In this document: positions 52,017 to 61,736 of the stretch, one piece after another | Layout of the letters: the number at the start of each line of letters is the position of its first letter | Position numbering within the stretch: position 1 is the first letter of the stretch | Assembly (NCBI RefSeq): GCF_018130545.1 | Contig: NZ_JAFCKF010000006.1 | Location: forward strand, 1-64,000 | Length of the DNA: 64,000 bases | Direction: 5' to 3' | Origin: Bradyrhizobium tropiciagri | GTDB taxonomy: Bacteria > Pseudomonadota > Alphaproteobacteria > Rhizobiales > Xanthobacteraceae | Program-made: the position numbers and the translations under genes | Notes under the pieces: generated by a model | Databases searched by the model: none | Told to the model about the DNA's origin: nothing | What the model saw: the letters and a program-made list of their open reading frames with translations, nothing else

Positions 52017-53459
52017 TCATGCGCTGGCGCGGCGCATCCATGACAGAAATGCGGCTGAAATAATGATCGACAGCACAAACAATGCGCATGCCGTAAACAG
52101 CGCCAGACGCGCCGATGTCGCGCTCTCGACGGCGAAGAAAACCGCGCCGATCGCGGCAACCCCGGCCGCGTTGCCGATCTGCGTCGTGGTGCCATACATG
52201 CCGGAACCGGCGCCGGCGCTGGCGGGTTTCACGCTCGACAGCACCGCGCTGGACAACGGCGCCATCACCAAGCCCTGCCCGTAGCCGAAAATTACAAGCA
52301 CCAGCGCGAGCAGCAGCGCCGATGGTGCCGTGACGGTCTGAACCGTCGCAACCAGCACCGCGATCCCGACGATCTGCAAGGCGCAGCCCTCGATCAGCAC
52401 CAGCGTGCCGCGATGCCGGGCGCGCGCGCCGCTGTGACGCGAGGCGATCACGAAGGTCAGCGCCAGCGGCACGAACACCAGGCCGGCCTGCAGCGGCGGA
52501 ATCTGCAAGCCCTTCTGCATGAACATCGTCATGATCAGGTAGAACGACAGATTGGCGAAGAAGAAGAAAAACACTGCGACCAGGCCGCGCATGAACGCCA
52601 CATCCGCCAACAGCGACAGGTCGATCAGCGGCATGCCGCCGCGGCGCGCGACGCTACGCTCGAGCCGCACGAAGGCCGCGATCACGGCAACGCCCGCGGC
52701 CATCACCAGCCACACAAACGGCGACCATTGCAGATCGTGACCGAACAGCAGCGGGCCAATCAGGCACAGCAGGCCCGCGAACAGCACGATCGCGCCGGGA
52801 ATATCGAGCCGCGTGCCGGCGCGGCGTGGCACCGTCGGCATGATCTTCAGCCCAGCCGCGATGATGATGACGCCGAACGGCACGTTGACGAAGAACACCG
52901 CGCGCCAGCCGAGCCCGGCGAGATCGAGCGTCACCAGCACGCCGCCGAGCGCGAATCCGGTGACGCCGGCGAGCCCCAGCACGATGCCGTAGATGCCGAA
53001 CGCCCGCGCCCGCGCCGCATCGGAGAACAGCAGATGCAGCGTCGCCAGCACCTGCGGCACCATCAGCGCCGCGGTCGCACCCTGCGCCAGCCGTGCGATG
53101 ATCAGCTCCGGGCCGGACTGCGCGAGGCCGCACCACAGCGAGGTCACCGAGAAGCCTGCGACGCCGGCGATGAACACGTTCCTTGTGCCATGGATATCGC
53201 CGAGCCGACCGCCGGTGACCACCAGCGTGGCATAGGCGATCAGATAGATCGCGATCACGGCCTCGATCTGTGCCGGCGTGGCGTGCAGCTCCGCCGCAAT
53301 GGTCGGGATCGCGACGTTGACGATGAAGGCATCGACGCCGAACATGAATTGCGCCGACACCACGATCGCAAGCACCCACCAGCGGCGGGAGGTCTCCGCG
53401 CGCGTCGAAACGATCTGGTGCATGCCCTGTCCTGCCCGAAATGACGTGATGGTCGACAT
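52017..53459 (-). CDS. MFS multidrug efflux transporter (DHA2/EmrB type)
   Basis: A 480-residue membrane protein with about 14 spans. MFS features are the GGRLGDIHGTRNV loop between spans 2 and 3 and the antiporter-type GPxxGG-like LAGVTGFALGG. Members expel drugs or solvents using proton influx. A start at 53423 (MHQIV) is an alternative. No regulator is adjacent. The spacers on both sides (51865-52016 and 53460-53721) show no gene. Confidence 0.88.
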   Translation of the reverse strand: MSTITSFRAGQGMHQIVSTRAETSRRWWVLAIVVSAQFMFGVDAFIVNVAIPTIAAELHATPAQIEAVIAIYLIAYATLVVTGGRLGDIHGTRNVFIAGVAGFSVTSLWCGLAQSGPELIIARLAQGATAALMVPQVLATLHLLFSDAARARAFGIYGIVLGLAGVTGFALGGVLVTLDLAGLGWRAVFFVNVPFGVIIIAAGLKIMPTVPRRAGTRLDIPGAIVLFAGLLCLIGPLLFGHDLQWSPFVWLVMAAGVAVIAAFVRLERSVARRGGMPLIDLSLLADVAFMRGLVAVFFFFFANLSFYLIMTMFMQKGLQIPPLQAGLVFVPLALTFVIASRHSGARARHRGTLVLIEGCALQIVGIAVLVATVQTVTAPSALLLALVLVIFGYGQGLVMAPLSSAVLSSVKPASAGAGSGMYGTTTQIGNAAGVAAIGAVFFAVESATSARLALFTACALFVLSIIISAAFLSWMRRASA

Positions 53460-53721
53460 CAGCAGATTCCGGTCATTGGCTCGATTACCTCGGACGTAAG
53501 CGTTGGTTCACGGGCGCGTCATCCACGGCCATCCCGCACCTGCCCGCGCTCCGCCGCGCGATTTGCGTTGATGCGCTGGGAAACATTCCGGACGGCGGCA
53601 ATCGCCGCCGATTTGCGCAACAACCATGCGGGTGCCGCAACCCCCAAGCATTGCCTTGCCGGGGGCCACCCCGTAGGTTGGCGGAAAGCCCCCGATAACA
53701 AAAAGCCGGAGAGAACGACCT

Positions 53722-54963
53722 ATGGCGCGCCTCAAGTTCGGAGCCTTCCTCGCCCCGCATCACCCGATCGGCGAGCATCCGATGCTGCAATTCCGCCGCG
53801 ACCTCGATTTCGTCGAGCAGCTCGACGCGCTCGGTTACGACGAATTCTGGTGCGGCGAGCATCATTCCTCGGGCTGGGAGACCATCGCATCGCCGGAGAT
53901 GTTTTTGGCCGCCGCCGGCGAGCGCACCAAGCGCATCAAGCTCGGCACCGGCGTGATCTCGCTGCCCTACCACCACCCCTTCAACGTCGCGCAGCGCATG
54001 GTGCAGCTCGACCACATGACCGGCGGCCGCGCCATTTTCGGCTCGGGCCCCGGCGCGCTGGCCTCCGACGCCCATACGCTCGGCATCGACCCGATGACCC
54101 AGCGCGACCGCCAGGACGAGGCGATCGCGGTGATCCGCCGCCTGTTCAACGGCGAGCGCGTCACCGCCAAGACCGACTGGTTCGAGATGCACGACGCGGC
54201 ATTGCAGATCCTGCCGCTGCAGGAGGACATGCCGTTCGTGGTGGCCTCGCAGATCTCGCCGTCGGGCATGACGCTGGCCGGCAAATACGGCATCGGCATC
54301 ATCTCGCTCGGCTCGATGTCGACCCAGGGCCTGATGGCGCTGCCGCAGCAATGGCAGTTCGCCGAGGACGCCGCCGCGAAGGCCGGCACCACGGTGAGCC
54401 GTTCCAACTGGCGCGTGCTGCTGTCGTGGCACATCGCCGAGACCCGCGAGCAGGCGCGGCGCGAGGCCGGCGCCGGGCTGCTGCGCTGGCACAACGAATA
54501 TAATGTCGGCACCTTGATGCGGCCGGGCCTGACCGCATATGCATCGGCGGACGAAGCCGTCGACAAGACCGCCTTCGTCGAAGGCGCGGCGTCGACCATC
54601 GGCACGCCGGATGATCTGATCAAGATGATCAAGAACCTGGTCGATGTCTCCGGCGGCGTCGGTTCGATCATCGGCTTCGCCCATGACTGGGCCAATCCCG
54701 AAAACACCCGCCGCAGCTGGGACATGGTCGCGCGCTATGTGGTGCCCGAGATCAACGGCTATATCGACGGCCTGCGCCGGTCGCGCCAGTTCCTGATCGA
54801 CAACCGCGCCGTGTTCGAGCGCGCCGGCCAGGCCGTGATGGCCAAGATCATGCAGAACGACAAGGCCGCCGCCGCCCTCCAGCAAACCGGCACCGGCCGC
54901 GTCGCGATCCCGGCCGTGAATGCGCCGGATCTCGCCAAGGAAGCGGCGAAGCAGAAGGCGTGA
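53722..54963 (+). CDS. LLM class flavin-dependent monooxygenase
   Basis: A 413-residue luciferase-like monooxygenase. The start KFGAFLAPHHPIGE, CGEHHSSGW, LGTGVISLPYHHPFNVAQR and MTGGRAIFGSGPGA are typical of the bacterial luciferase/limonene monooxygenase group, which uses reduced flavin supplied by a separate reductase. No flavin reductase gene is adjacent. AGAGA lies just before the ATG. The substrate is unknown. Confidence 0.88.
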   Translation: MARLKFGAFLAPHHPIGEHPMLQFRRDLDFVEQLDALGYDEFWCGEHHSSGWETIASPEMFLAAAGERTKRIKLGTGVISLPYHHPFNVAQRMVQLDHMTGGRAIFGSGPGALASDAHTLGIDPMTQRDRQDEAIAVIRRLFNGERVTAKTDWFEMHDAALQILPLQEDMPFVVASQISPSGMTLAGKYGIGIISLGSMSTQGLMALPQQWQFAEDAAAKAGTTVSRSNWRVLLSWHIAETREQARREAGAGLLRWHNEYNVGTLMRPGLTAYASADEAVDKTAFVEGAASTIGTPDDLIKMIKNLVDVSGGVGSIIGFAHDWANPENTRRSWDMVARYVVPEINGYIDGLRRSRQFLIDNRAVFERAGQAVMAKIMQNDKAAAALQQTGTGRVAIPAVNAPDLAKEAAKQKA

Positions 54964-55018
54964 TGTGCGGCCTCGCGCCAGAGGGCGGTGGGAAGGCACA
55001 TCGCGCCGCATCCACCGC

Positions 55019-55142
55019 CGTCGTCCCGGCGAAGGCCGGGACCCATAACCACAGGGTTGAGTTGGTGAGGAAAGCTGTTGCTCCAGCGTCGCGCAACAAT
55101 TGAGATTTGGGGTAATGGGTTCCGGCCTTCGCCGGGACGACG
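55019..55142. repeat. Intergenic palindromic repeat (CCCGGCGAAGGCCGGG family)
   Basis: The third copy of the element at 17359-17480 and 19751-19882, with CGTCCCGGCGAAGGCCGGGA at the left and CCGGCCTTCGCCGGGACG at the right, about 80 bases apart. It lies between two convergent genes. Confidence 0.78.
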
Positions 55143-55171
55143 CTGAAATTGTTGCGCTGGCTGTCGCAGCG

Positions 55172-56185
55172 CTACGCCACCGCTCCGATCCCCACGACAT
55201 CAATGCCGTCGACGCGGCCGCGGATCGGCAGTCGGCCGAGATCGCTCAGCGGAAATGGCGGCGGGGCGGCGAAACGGGACATCGCCGCGCGTGAGGCGAG
55301 GAAGCCGCCATCGACCTTGCGGCTCAGCTCCTCCAGCCGCGCCGCGGTGTTCATCACGTCGCCGTTGAACACGATGGCGCGCTTGACGTCGCCGATCTCG
55401 CCGACGATCACCGGGCCGAAATGCAGGCTGCCGCGGATCTGCGGCACGGCGCCGAATTCGCGCTCGAACTGCGGCGCCGCCTTTTGCAGCGCGCGGCGCA
55501 TCGCCACGAAACAGCGCAGCGGCCGGCAATCGACCGCGCCGCTCTGCTCCGGCCAGGTCACGATGATCTCGTCCCCGACATAGTTGAGCACCTCGCCGCG
55601 ATAATCGACCACGGACTGCGTCAGCAGGCGGAAGGTACGGTCGAGGAAGCGATGGATGCCGATGCCGCCGAGCCGCTCGGCGAGCCCGGTGGATCCTGCG
55701 ATGTCGACGAACAGCACGAAGCGGTCTTCCTCGACCGGCGCGTGATAGCGCCCGGTGACGAAATTCAGGAGCGCGCGCGAGCCGATCAGGTTAGCGACGC
55801 CGAATCCCAGATTGATCAGCACCGAGACGATCGCGGAGCGCGCAAAACTCGACCAGAAATCCTGCAGCGAATCCTGCGGCGTCACCCCGACGATGCGTTC
55901 GCCCGGCTGCAGCAGCTGGATGCCGATGATGATCGCCGCGTAGATTGCGCTGCGCACGGCCAGAGTGGGGAGGAAGGACAGGCGATTGAGCCAGTCCCAA
56001 TCTTCAAGGACGAACAACTCGATCGAGCCGATCACGCCAGCAAGCAGCAATCCGTAGGTGATGCCGACCGTCAGCTGGGCGGCCCCGCCACCGAAAGCAC
56101 CGAGCGTGATCGCAACGCCGGAAAGGATTCCGGCGACGAGGATGGCGACAAGACGTTGCAGCTTCCGCTCGAGCCTGGCGTTCAT
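55172..56185 (-). CDS. Membrane-anchored class III adenylate/guanylate cyclase
   Basis: A 337-residue protein with four N-terminal spans and a class III cyclase domain (about 150-330). Both metal-binding Asp are present (FVDIAGST near 160 and YVGDE near 203), as is the transition-state N-x3-R in NTAARLE. The substrate-specifying residues suggest ATP, but that is not certain. The ATG is at 56185. The gene is followed by an SDR gene upstream in the same direction, separated by 26 bases. Confidence 0.87.
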   Translation of the reverse strand: MNARLERKLQRLVAILVAGILSGVAITLGAFGGGAAQLTVGITYGLLLAGVIGSIELFVLEDWDWLNRLSFLPTLAVRSAIYAAIIIGIQLLQPGERIVGVTPQDSLQDFWSSFARSAIVSVLINLGFGVANLIGSRALLNFVTGRYHAPVEEDRFVLFVDIAGSTGLAERLGGIGIHRFLDRTFRLLTQSVVDYRGEVLNYVGDEIIVTWPEQSGAVDCRPLRCFVAMRRALQKAAPQFEREFGAVPQIRGSLHFGPVIVGEIGDVKRAIVFNGDVMNTAARLEELSRKVDGGFLASRAAMSRFAAPPPFPLSDLGRLPIRGRVDGIDVVGIGAVA

Positions 56186-56211
56186 GCTTCCTGCCCCGGC
56201 GAGTATCCCAG

Positions 56212-57051
56212 CTACGTCCCCTGATCGAACGCCTTGCGCAGCGCGACGTAACCCGCCTGCTGCTGGCTCCAGTTGCGGCCGCCGGTGATCGCGCCGTCGA
56301 CGACGAGGTCATGGCCGTTGATGAAGCTCGATTCGTCGCTCGCCAGGAACACCGCGGCATGCGCGATGTCGTCCGGCAGCCCTGCGCGCGGGATCGGCTG
56401 CGCCGCCTTGTAGACCTCGCGCATCACGTCCGAGGTCTTCTCTGCCGCTTCGGTCGACAACCCGAGCGCCTTGCCGAAAATGCCGGTGGCGATCGCACCG
56501 GGCGAGATCGAGTTGACGCGGATGCCGGACTCGCCGAGCTCCATCGCCACGCATTTGGTGAAGTGAATGACGGCGGCCTTCGCGGCGCCATAGACCATCG
56601 ACGAGGAGAAGCCGGCGAGCCGGCCGGCGATGCTGCCATTGTTGATGATGCTGCCGGAGCCCTGTTTGCGCATGATGGGTGCAACATGCTTCATGCCGAG
56701 CATGACGCTGCGCACCAGGGTCGCCATCGCGGCGTCGAACCGCTCGACATCGAGGCTCTCGATGCCTCCGGTCTGCGCCGGGCCGCCGGCATTGTTGAAC
56801 AGGCAATCGATCCGGCCGAACTTCTCGACCGCAAGCGCGATCAGCGCCTGCATCTGCTGCTCGACCGTGACGTCGGTCTGACGGAATACGCAGTTGCCGC
56901 CGAGCTGCTTCGCCAGCGCCTCGCCTTCCGCCGCGCGGCGGCCGGCGATCACGATCCTCGCGCCTTCAGCGACAAAGACCTCCGCCGTGCGCAACCCGAT
57001 GCCGCTGGTCGCCCCCGTGATCACCGCAACCTTGCCGTCCAGCCGTCCCAT
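56212..57051 (-). CDS. SDR family oxidoreductase
   Basis: A 279-residue short-chain dehydrogenase with TGATSGIG (TG-x3-GxG), NNAGG and a complete catalytic Ser...Y-GAA-K (MVYGAAK), in contrast to the SDR at 8973-9848. The NAD- or NADP-binding choice is unclear. The substrate is not evident. It precedes the cyclase gene and reads in the same direction; whether they share a transcript is open. Confidence 0.9.
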   Translation of the reverse strand: MGRLDGKVAVITGATSGIGLRTAEVFVAEGARIVIAGRRAAEGEALAKQLGGNCVFRQTDVTVEQQMQALIALAVEKFGRIDCLFNNAGGPAQTGGIESLDVERFDAAMATLVRSVMLGMKHVAPIMRKQGSGSIINNGSIAGRLAGFSSSMVYGAAKAAVIHFTKCVAMELGESGIRVNSISPGAIATGIFGKALGLSTEAAEKTSDVMREVYKAAQPIPRAGLPDDIAHAAVFLASDESSFINGHDLVVDGAITGGRNWSQQQAGYVALRKAFDQGT

Positions 57052-57230
57052 GCCGGTCCCTCATCTTAGCGTCTGATGTGGCGGATATTCCCCAGCTGCT
57101 TCCACCAACGCAAGCGCGGGCGCGGTTAACCGCCGGCGAGGTCCATCTGTGACCAGAAGGCCACAACTGCGGTTTTTCGGTCGCAGCGGCCTTATTTTGG
57201 TTCGCCTGTTCACGTGAACTGGAACGACAG

Positions 57231-58193
57231 ATGGCGAAGTGGATCGACGATTTCAGAGCGGGTTGGCGGGGCGATTCCCAGCCCTCGATGCTGCTTGCGG
57301 TCGTCTTCGCGGTGCTTTGTCTCGTTTTGGCCACGGCCGCGCGCTTCGGGCTCGCCCAGATCAGGCCCGACGTGTTCTTCACGCCCTATTTCCCGGCGGT
57401 CTTCTTTGCGACCGCCTTTGGTGGTTTCCGGATCGGGATCGCGACCGCGCTCGCCAGCGGCCTGCTCGGGGTGGTGCTCAATTTCAGCAGCTCGACCGTC
57501 GATCCGGCCCGCTTTGCGCTCCTGATGATCTTCTGGGTGGTGTGCGGCATCGCGATCTGGGGCGTCGAGCACTACCGTTCCATGGTGGCGCAACAGCGCG
57601 AGGTGTCCAGGCGGCTGCTCGAGGAGGAGCAGTACCGCAAGATCGTGGTCGATGAATTGCAGCACCGGCTGAAGAACAAGTCCTCGACCATCCATGCCGT
57701 GCTGCATCAGGCGCTGCAGGACCGGCCCGATGTCTGGCAGCGCATCGACCATCGTATCCGCGCGCTGTCGGCGACCGACGATCTGATCGCGCGGGTCGAC
57801 GGCTATGGCTGCGATATCAAGGATTTGCTGCGCTCGGAGCTCGGACCTTACGGCCATGTGCGGTTCAATCTGAACGGCGAGCAATTGTTCCTGCCGGCCA
57901 AGCTCGCGGTCTCTTTGGCGCTGATCTTCCATGAGCTCGCAACCAACGCAGGAAAGTACGGCGCCTTCTCCTCGCCGCGCGGGTTGCTGCAAGTGTCATG
58001 GACGGTGGACGACGGCCGCCTCAACGTGATCTGGGACGAGACCGAGGGACCGGTGGTCGAGGCGATTGGCGAAGCCGGCTTCGGCACCAAGCTGTTGAAG
58101 TCGGCGCTGCGTCCGTTCGACGGCAAGACCGAGATCAGCTACCTGAAGACCGGCGTTCACTGCACCATGCAGTGCAAGCTGCCGAGCTGTTGA
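57231..58193 (+). CDS. HWE/HisKA_2 family sensor histidine kinase
   Basis: A 320-residue membrane kinase with an N-terminal DUF4118-like span region (about 20-115) and a kinase core whose H-box reads ELQHRLKNKSSTIHA (HRxKN, the HWE/HisKA_2 pattern), followed by the N-box HELATNAGKYGAFS. Such kinases are often orphan and part of general stress or light signalling in alphaproteobacteria. A receiver partner is not adjacent. Confidence 0.87.
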   Translation: MAKWIDDFRAGWRGDSQPSMLLAVVFAVLCLVLATAARFGLAQIRPDVFFTPYFPAVFFATAFGGFRIGIATALASGLLGVVLNFSSSTVDPARFALLMIFWVVCGIAIWGVEHYRSMVAQQREVSRRLLEEEQYRKIVVDELQHRLKNKSSTIHAVLHQALQDRPDVWQRIDHRIRALSATDDLIARVDGYGCDIKDLLRSELGPYGHVRFNLNGEQLFLPAKLAVSLALIFHELATNAGKYGAFSSPRGLLQVSWTVDDGRLNVIWDETEGPVVEAIGEAGFGTKLLKSALRPFDGKTEISYLKTGVHCTMQCKLPSC

Positions 58194-58396
58194 TAAGTCG
58201 ACTTTCCGGCACACGCGCATGATTGATGCAACCGCGCAGTGCGCAATCGCTTTCACCGGCGGCCAGAGCCGGCATTGATACTCTGTTAATGACGATTGCC
58301 GCGACGGCTTGCGAAAGCCGCCCGGGTCTCATTCTGTCACGGCATTTCGCAGGTCCGCTTAACCAAAACTACAACGGACTTTGCCAAGGTCGGCAC

Positions 58397-60169
58397 ATGC
58401 ATAGTCTCACCAGAAACGATTTTCAGGCGGGCGCGGCAGCGACCGGCCAAGACGACATTTCCAGCAATGAATTGCGCGTCCTGCGCGATCTCCTCCAGCT
58501 GCTGCCGGCGGGCGTGACCGTCCAGGACGAGCAGGGCCAGTTCATCCTGGTGAACGAAGCCGCAGCGAGCCAGTTGCAGCTTGCCGCCAGCGCGACCCAG
58601 CCGCCGCCGGTCGACGAACGCCACGCCGCCAATCTCGACCTTTTGCGCAGCGGCCGTCCGGTGGTGCTCGAGGAAGTGCTGTCCTGCGGCGCCTCCAAAT
58701 ACGTGTTCCTCACCGCGCACCGACCGGTCCAGATTGCCGGCCGCAACCTCTTGATCTCGGCATCGACCGACATCAGCGAGCAGAAGGCGTTCGAGGACCA
58801 GCTGTTCCGCTCGGCCTATTACGACGAGTTGACCAGCCTGCCGACCCGCCGAGTGATCGAGCATCGCGTCAACGGCCTGATCCGCGACGATTCACAGAGC
58901 CATTTCGCGCTCGCCTTCCTCGACGTCGACAATTTCAAGCACATCAACGACTATTACGGCCACGCGATCGGCGATGCGCTGCTGGTGGAGCTGTCGAAAC
59001 GGCTTGGCCTTGCGCTGCGCGACACCGACATCCTGTCGCGGATTTCCGGCGACGAGTTCCTGCTGCTGCTGAACCCGATCAGCGGCAATGACGAGGTCGC
59101 CGAATTCATCCATGTGATGCAGGAGCGGCTGAAGGCCCCGTTCTTCATCGAAGAATCCGAGATCTTCGCCTCGACCTCGATCGGCGTCAGCCTCTATCCC
59201 GTGCACGGCCGGAGCTACGAGGCGCTGCGCCAGAATGCCGACATCGCGATGTATCGGGTCAAGAACAACGGCAAGGGCTCGATCGCTTTCTTCGACAACA
59301 GCATGGAGCGCGAGGCGCTGGCGCGGATGAAGATCGAGCAGTCGCTGCGGCTGGCGATCCTGGAGAAGCGCTTCTGCTGCGCGTTCCAGGCCAAGGTCGA
59401 TATCCGCACCCAGGAGGTCAAGGGCATCGAGGCGCTGGTGCGGCTGCGCGACGACGAGGGCGTGATCCAGGCGCCGGGCACCTTCATCGACCTCGCCGTG
59501 GAGCTCGGGCTGATCGACGAGCTGACGTTCCTGGTGCTGGCGGAGATCGTCAAGTCGATCGACCTGATCAACGACACGTTCGGCCCGACCGCGACGATCA
59601 GCATCAACGTAGCGGCCAAGCAGGCCGGCAATCTCGAATTCATGCGCCGCTTCGCGCGCGCGATCGAGGAGACCGGCTTCCCGAAGCGATTCATGATCGA
59701 GGTCACCGAGGATGCGTTCGTGACCCGGACGCATTTCCAGGACGAGATCCTGCCGATCCTGCGCGGCATCGGCGTCGGCATCTCGATCGACGATTTCGGC
59801 ATCGGCTATTCATCGCTGTCGGCGCTGGCCGACATCACCGCGGACGAGATCAAGATCGACCGCTCCTTCATCACCGACATCCATCAGCGGCCGCGCAGCC
59901 AGGGCATCCTGCGCGCGATCGAATCGCTGAGCGAGGCGCTCGGCATGACCGTGATCGCCGAAGGCATCGAGTCCTACGAAGAGCTCACCTATCTGCAGGC
60001 GGCGACCAAGATCCGCTATGCGCAGGGCTATTATTTCGCCAAGCCGATCTTCCTCGAGGATTTGCGGCCCGCGACGCCGGTCGCCAGCGAGTCCCGCGCC
60101 AGCATGTCGGCGCGCCCGGCCCAGGAGGGCCGCCAGAGCTATTCGCGCGCCAGCGGCTTCAGACGGTAG
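58397..60169 (+). CDS. PAS-GGDEF-EAL protein (cyclic di-GMP turnover)
   Basis: A 590-residue protein: PAS-like domain (about 30-135), GGDEF domain with the site SGDEF near residue 217 (Ser for the first Gly is tolerated in active enzymes), and an EAL domain with EAL near 345, SINVAAKQ, DDFGIGYSS, KIDRSF and EGIES, all conserved. It could both make and degrade cyclic di-GMP. The ATG at 58397 was chosen over earlier in-frame codons in the spacer. It might regulate the PilZ synthase at 23918-25864, though nothing links them directly. Confidence 0.9.
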   Translation: MHSLTRNDFQAGAAATGQDDISSNELRVLRDLLQLLPAGVTVQDEQGQFILVNEAAASQLQLAASATQPPPVDERHAANLDLLRSGRPVVLEEVLSCGASKYVFLTAHRPVQIAGRNLLISASTDISEQKAFEDQLFRSAYYDELTSLPTRRVIEHRVNGLIRDDSQSHFALAFLDVDNFKHINDYYGHAIGDALLVELSKRLGLALRDTDILSRISGDEFLLLLNPISGNDEVAEFIHVMQERLKAPFFIEESEIFASTSIGVSLYPVHGRSYEALRQNADIAMYRVKNNGKGSIAFFDNSMEREALARMKIEQSLRLAILEKRFCCAFQAKVDIRTQEVKGIEALVRLRDDEGVIQAPGTFIDLAVELGLIDELTFLVLAEIVKSIDLINDTFGPTATISINVAAKQAGNLEFMRRFARAIEETGFPKRFMIEVTEDAFVTRTHFQDEILPILRGIGVGISIDDFGIGYSSLSALADITADEIKIDRSFITDIHQRPRSQGILRAIESLSEALGMTVIAEGIESYEELTYLQAATKIRYAQGYYFAKPIFLEDLRPATPVASESRASMSARPAQEGRQSYSRASGFRR

Positions 60170-60394
60170 GTAATCCTCCTCGCTTCGCCCCGCTTGCGGC
60201 AAGGTTATCGCATATAGCGCGCCCCCACGGGGCCGCGCTGCCAAAACATCGAAAACAACCCCATGCACAGTAGCCGGCGGCGCCGGCATTCGACATGGCA
60301 CCTTGACATGTCGGGCAACTCAGCAGCATAATTCTATTATTCAGAACTTGCGCACGTCGCCCTGCACTACAGGAGATAGCCTTCTGCCGAGGTA

Positions 60395-60438
60395 GCCCCT
60401 CACCCAATCCTCCCCGCAAGAACGGGACGAGGGAGAAG
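60395..60438. repeat. Partial intergenic repeat (CTCCCCGCAAG family)
   Basis: CCCCTCACCCAATCCTCCCC and a following GGACGAGGGAGAAG resemble the arms of the 34233-34357 element in a shortened, decayed form. Confidence 0.5.
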
Positions 60439-60452
60439 ACCACAGCCGAGAT

Positions 60453-61106
60453 CTACCTCTCCAGCACCGGTAGCGGCGCCACGCCGTTGTTCGCGGCGCC
60501 GGCCTGCATCGTGATCAGTGTCATCGAGACCAGATCGTAGTAGCCCATGATGCCGATGATATCCATGATGCCGCGCTCGCCGAACTTCTCCAGCGCGGCC
60601 TTGTAGACGGCGTCCGAGACCTTCCTGTCGTGATAGAGCGCGCTGCCGAGGTCGTACAGCGCGACCTCGTCGTCCTTCATCCCTTCCGGCCGCGTGCCCT
60701 TGGCGATCGCGTCCGCGATCTTCGGATCGAGCCCGCCCTTCATCGCCAGCGGATAATGCGCCGACCACTCGTACTGCGCGGTCCAGTGCCGCGCCGTGAT
60801 CAGGATCGCCATCTCGCTGAGCCGCGCCGGCAGCAAGGTGTTCCAGCGCAGATATTCCGACAGGTTCGACAGCTTCGGCGCCAGATCGGGGTTGCGGATA
60901 TAGGCGCGGTAGGGCGGCGCGGTGAATTTGGCGTTGCGCGGCGGCGCGCTGATCATGTCGGCCCAGGCCTTTTGCGCCGGCGACAGTTCCTCGGCCTTGA
61001 GCGGCGCAAAACGCACGGCGTCCTCGGCGCGCGCGACCTGCACCGAAAATGCCAGCAGCACCAAACTCCCGGCTCCAACAATCCCTGCCCCAAATCTTTT
61101 TCTCAT
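60453..61106 (-). CDS. Exported carboxymuconolactone decarboxylase-family protein
   Basis: A 217-residue protein with a signal peptide (cleaved near QVARAE) followed by a CMD/AhpD-like helical domain (RLSEMAILITARHWTAQYEWSAHYPLAMKGGL). The CxxC of AhpD is missing, so it is not an alkylhydroperoxidase of that type. True PcaC is cytosolic, so despite the family name this is unlikely to be the pathway decarboxylase. Function unknown. Confidence 0.82.
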   Translation of the reverse strand: MRKRFGAGIVGAGSLVLLAFSVQVARAEDAVRFAPLKAEELSPAQKAWADMISAPPRNAKFTAPPYRAYIRNPDLAPKLSNLSEYLRWNTLLPARLSEMAILITARHWTAQYEWSAHYPLAMKGGLDPKIADAIAKGTRPEGMKDDEVALYDLGSALYHDRKVSDAVYKAALEKFGERGIMDIIGIMGYYDLVSMTLITMQAGAANNGVAPLPVLER

Positions 61107-61207
61107 TGTCGTTCTCCCCTTTGAGGCGCGGCGCGCCCGGCCCGCACCCTACCGCGGCGCCGCGCGCCGGCCTATATTGGGGCTGGTGTCACGCGAAGGT
61201 GTCAGCC

Positions 61208-61612
61208 ATGCAGCCTGTGTCTATCCTCCTGAACATCCTCTGGATCCTGATCGGCGGCGCGTGGATGGCGTTCGGCTGGCTGATCGCCGCCGTCATCATG
61301 GCAATCACCATCATCGGGCTGCCCTGGGCGCGCGCCGCCTTCAACATCGCGGTCTACACGCTGCTGCCATTCGGCTCGCGTGCGGTGCGCCGCGATGAAG
61401 TCACCGGCATGTCCGACATCGGAACCGGACCGCTCGGCGTGATCGGCAACCTGATCTGGTTCATCCTGGCCGGCTGGTGGCTCGCAATCGGCCATCTGAT
61501 CACCGCGATCCTGCTCGCGGTGACGATCATCGGCATCCCCTTCGCCTGGGCACATCTCAAGCTTGCCGGCATCGCGCTGTGGCCGATCGGCAAGGTGATC
61601 GTGCCGGCGTAA
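61208..61612 (+). CDS. YccF domain-containing membrane protein
   Basis: A 134-residue protein with paired hydrophobic segments: LNILWILIGGAWMAFGWLI...ITIIGLPWARAAF and a second half with NLIWFILAGWWLAIGHLI...VTIIGIPFAWAHLKLA, the two-YccF-repeat pattern. ATG at 61208 after AAGGTG. Unknown role. Confidence 0.87.
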   Translation: MQPVSILLNILWILIGGAWMAFGWLIAAVIMAITIIGLPWARAAFNIAVYTLLPFGSRAVRRDEVTGMSDIGTGPLGVIGNLIWFILAGWWLAIGHLITAILLAVTIIGIPFAWAHLKLAGIALWPIGKVIVPA

Positions 61613-61637
61613 GGCGGACCGGTCGGCGCGCGAGAGA

Positions 61638-61736
61638 GCGCGATGAGATTTGGTTGAATCTTCATCGCGCTCCAGCCCGTTGTTTGAGCGTGATCTTTTC
61701 GGAAAACCGCTCCGCAGTTTTCCGGATCATGCTCTA
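61638..61736. repeat. Two adjacent intergenic palindromes
   Basis: A hairpin at 61638-61670 (GCGCGATGAGATT facing AATCTTCATCGCGC with one bulged base) is followed by the GAGCATGATCC-family palindrome at 61685-61734, the second copy of 32813-32861. The end of the element supplies the stop codon of the next gene. Confidence 0.7.

Noticed and set aside
60453-61106. Calling the CMD-family gene pcaC
   Set aside because: The protein has a signal peptide and lies far from the pca genes; PcaC is cytosolic and normally clustered with them.
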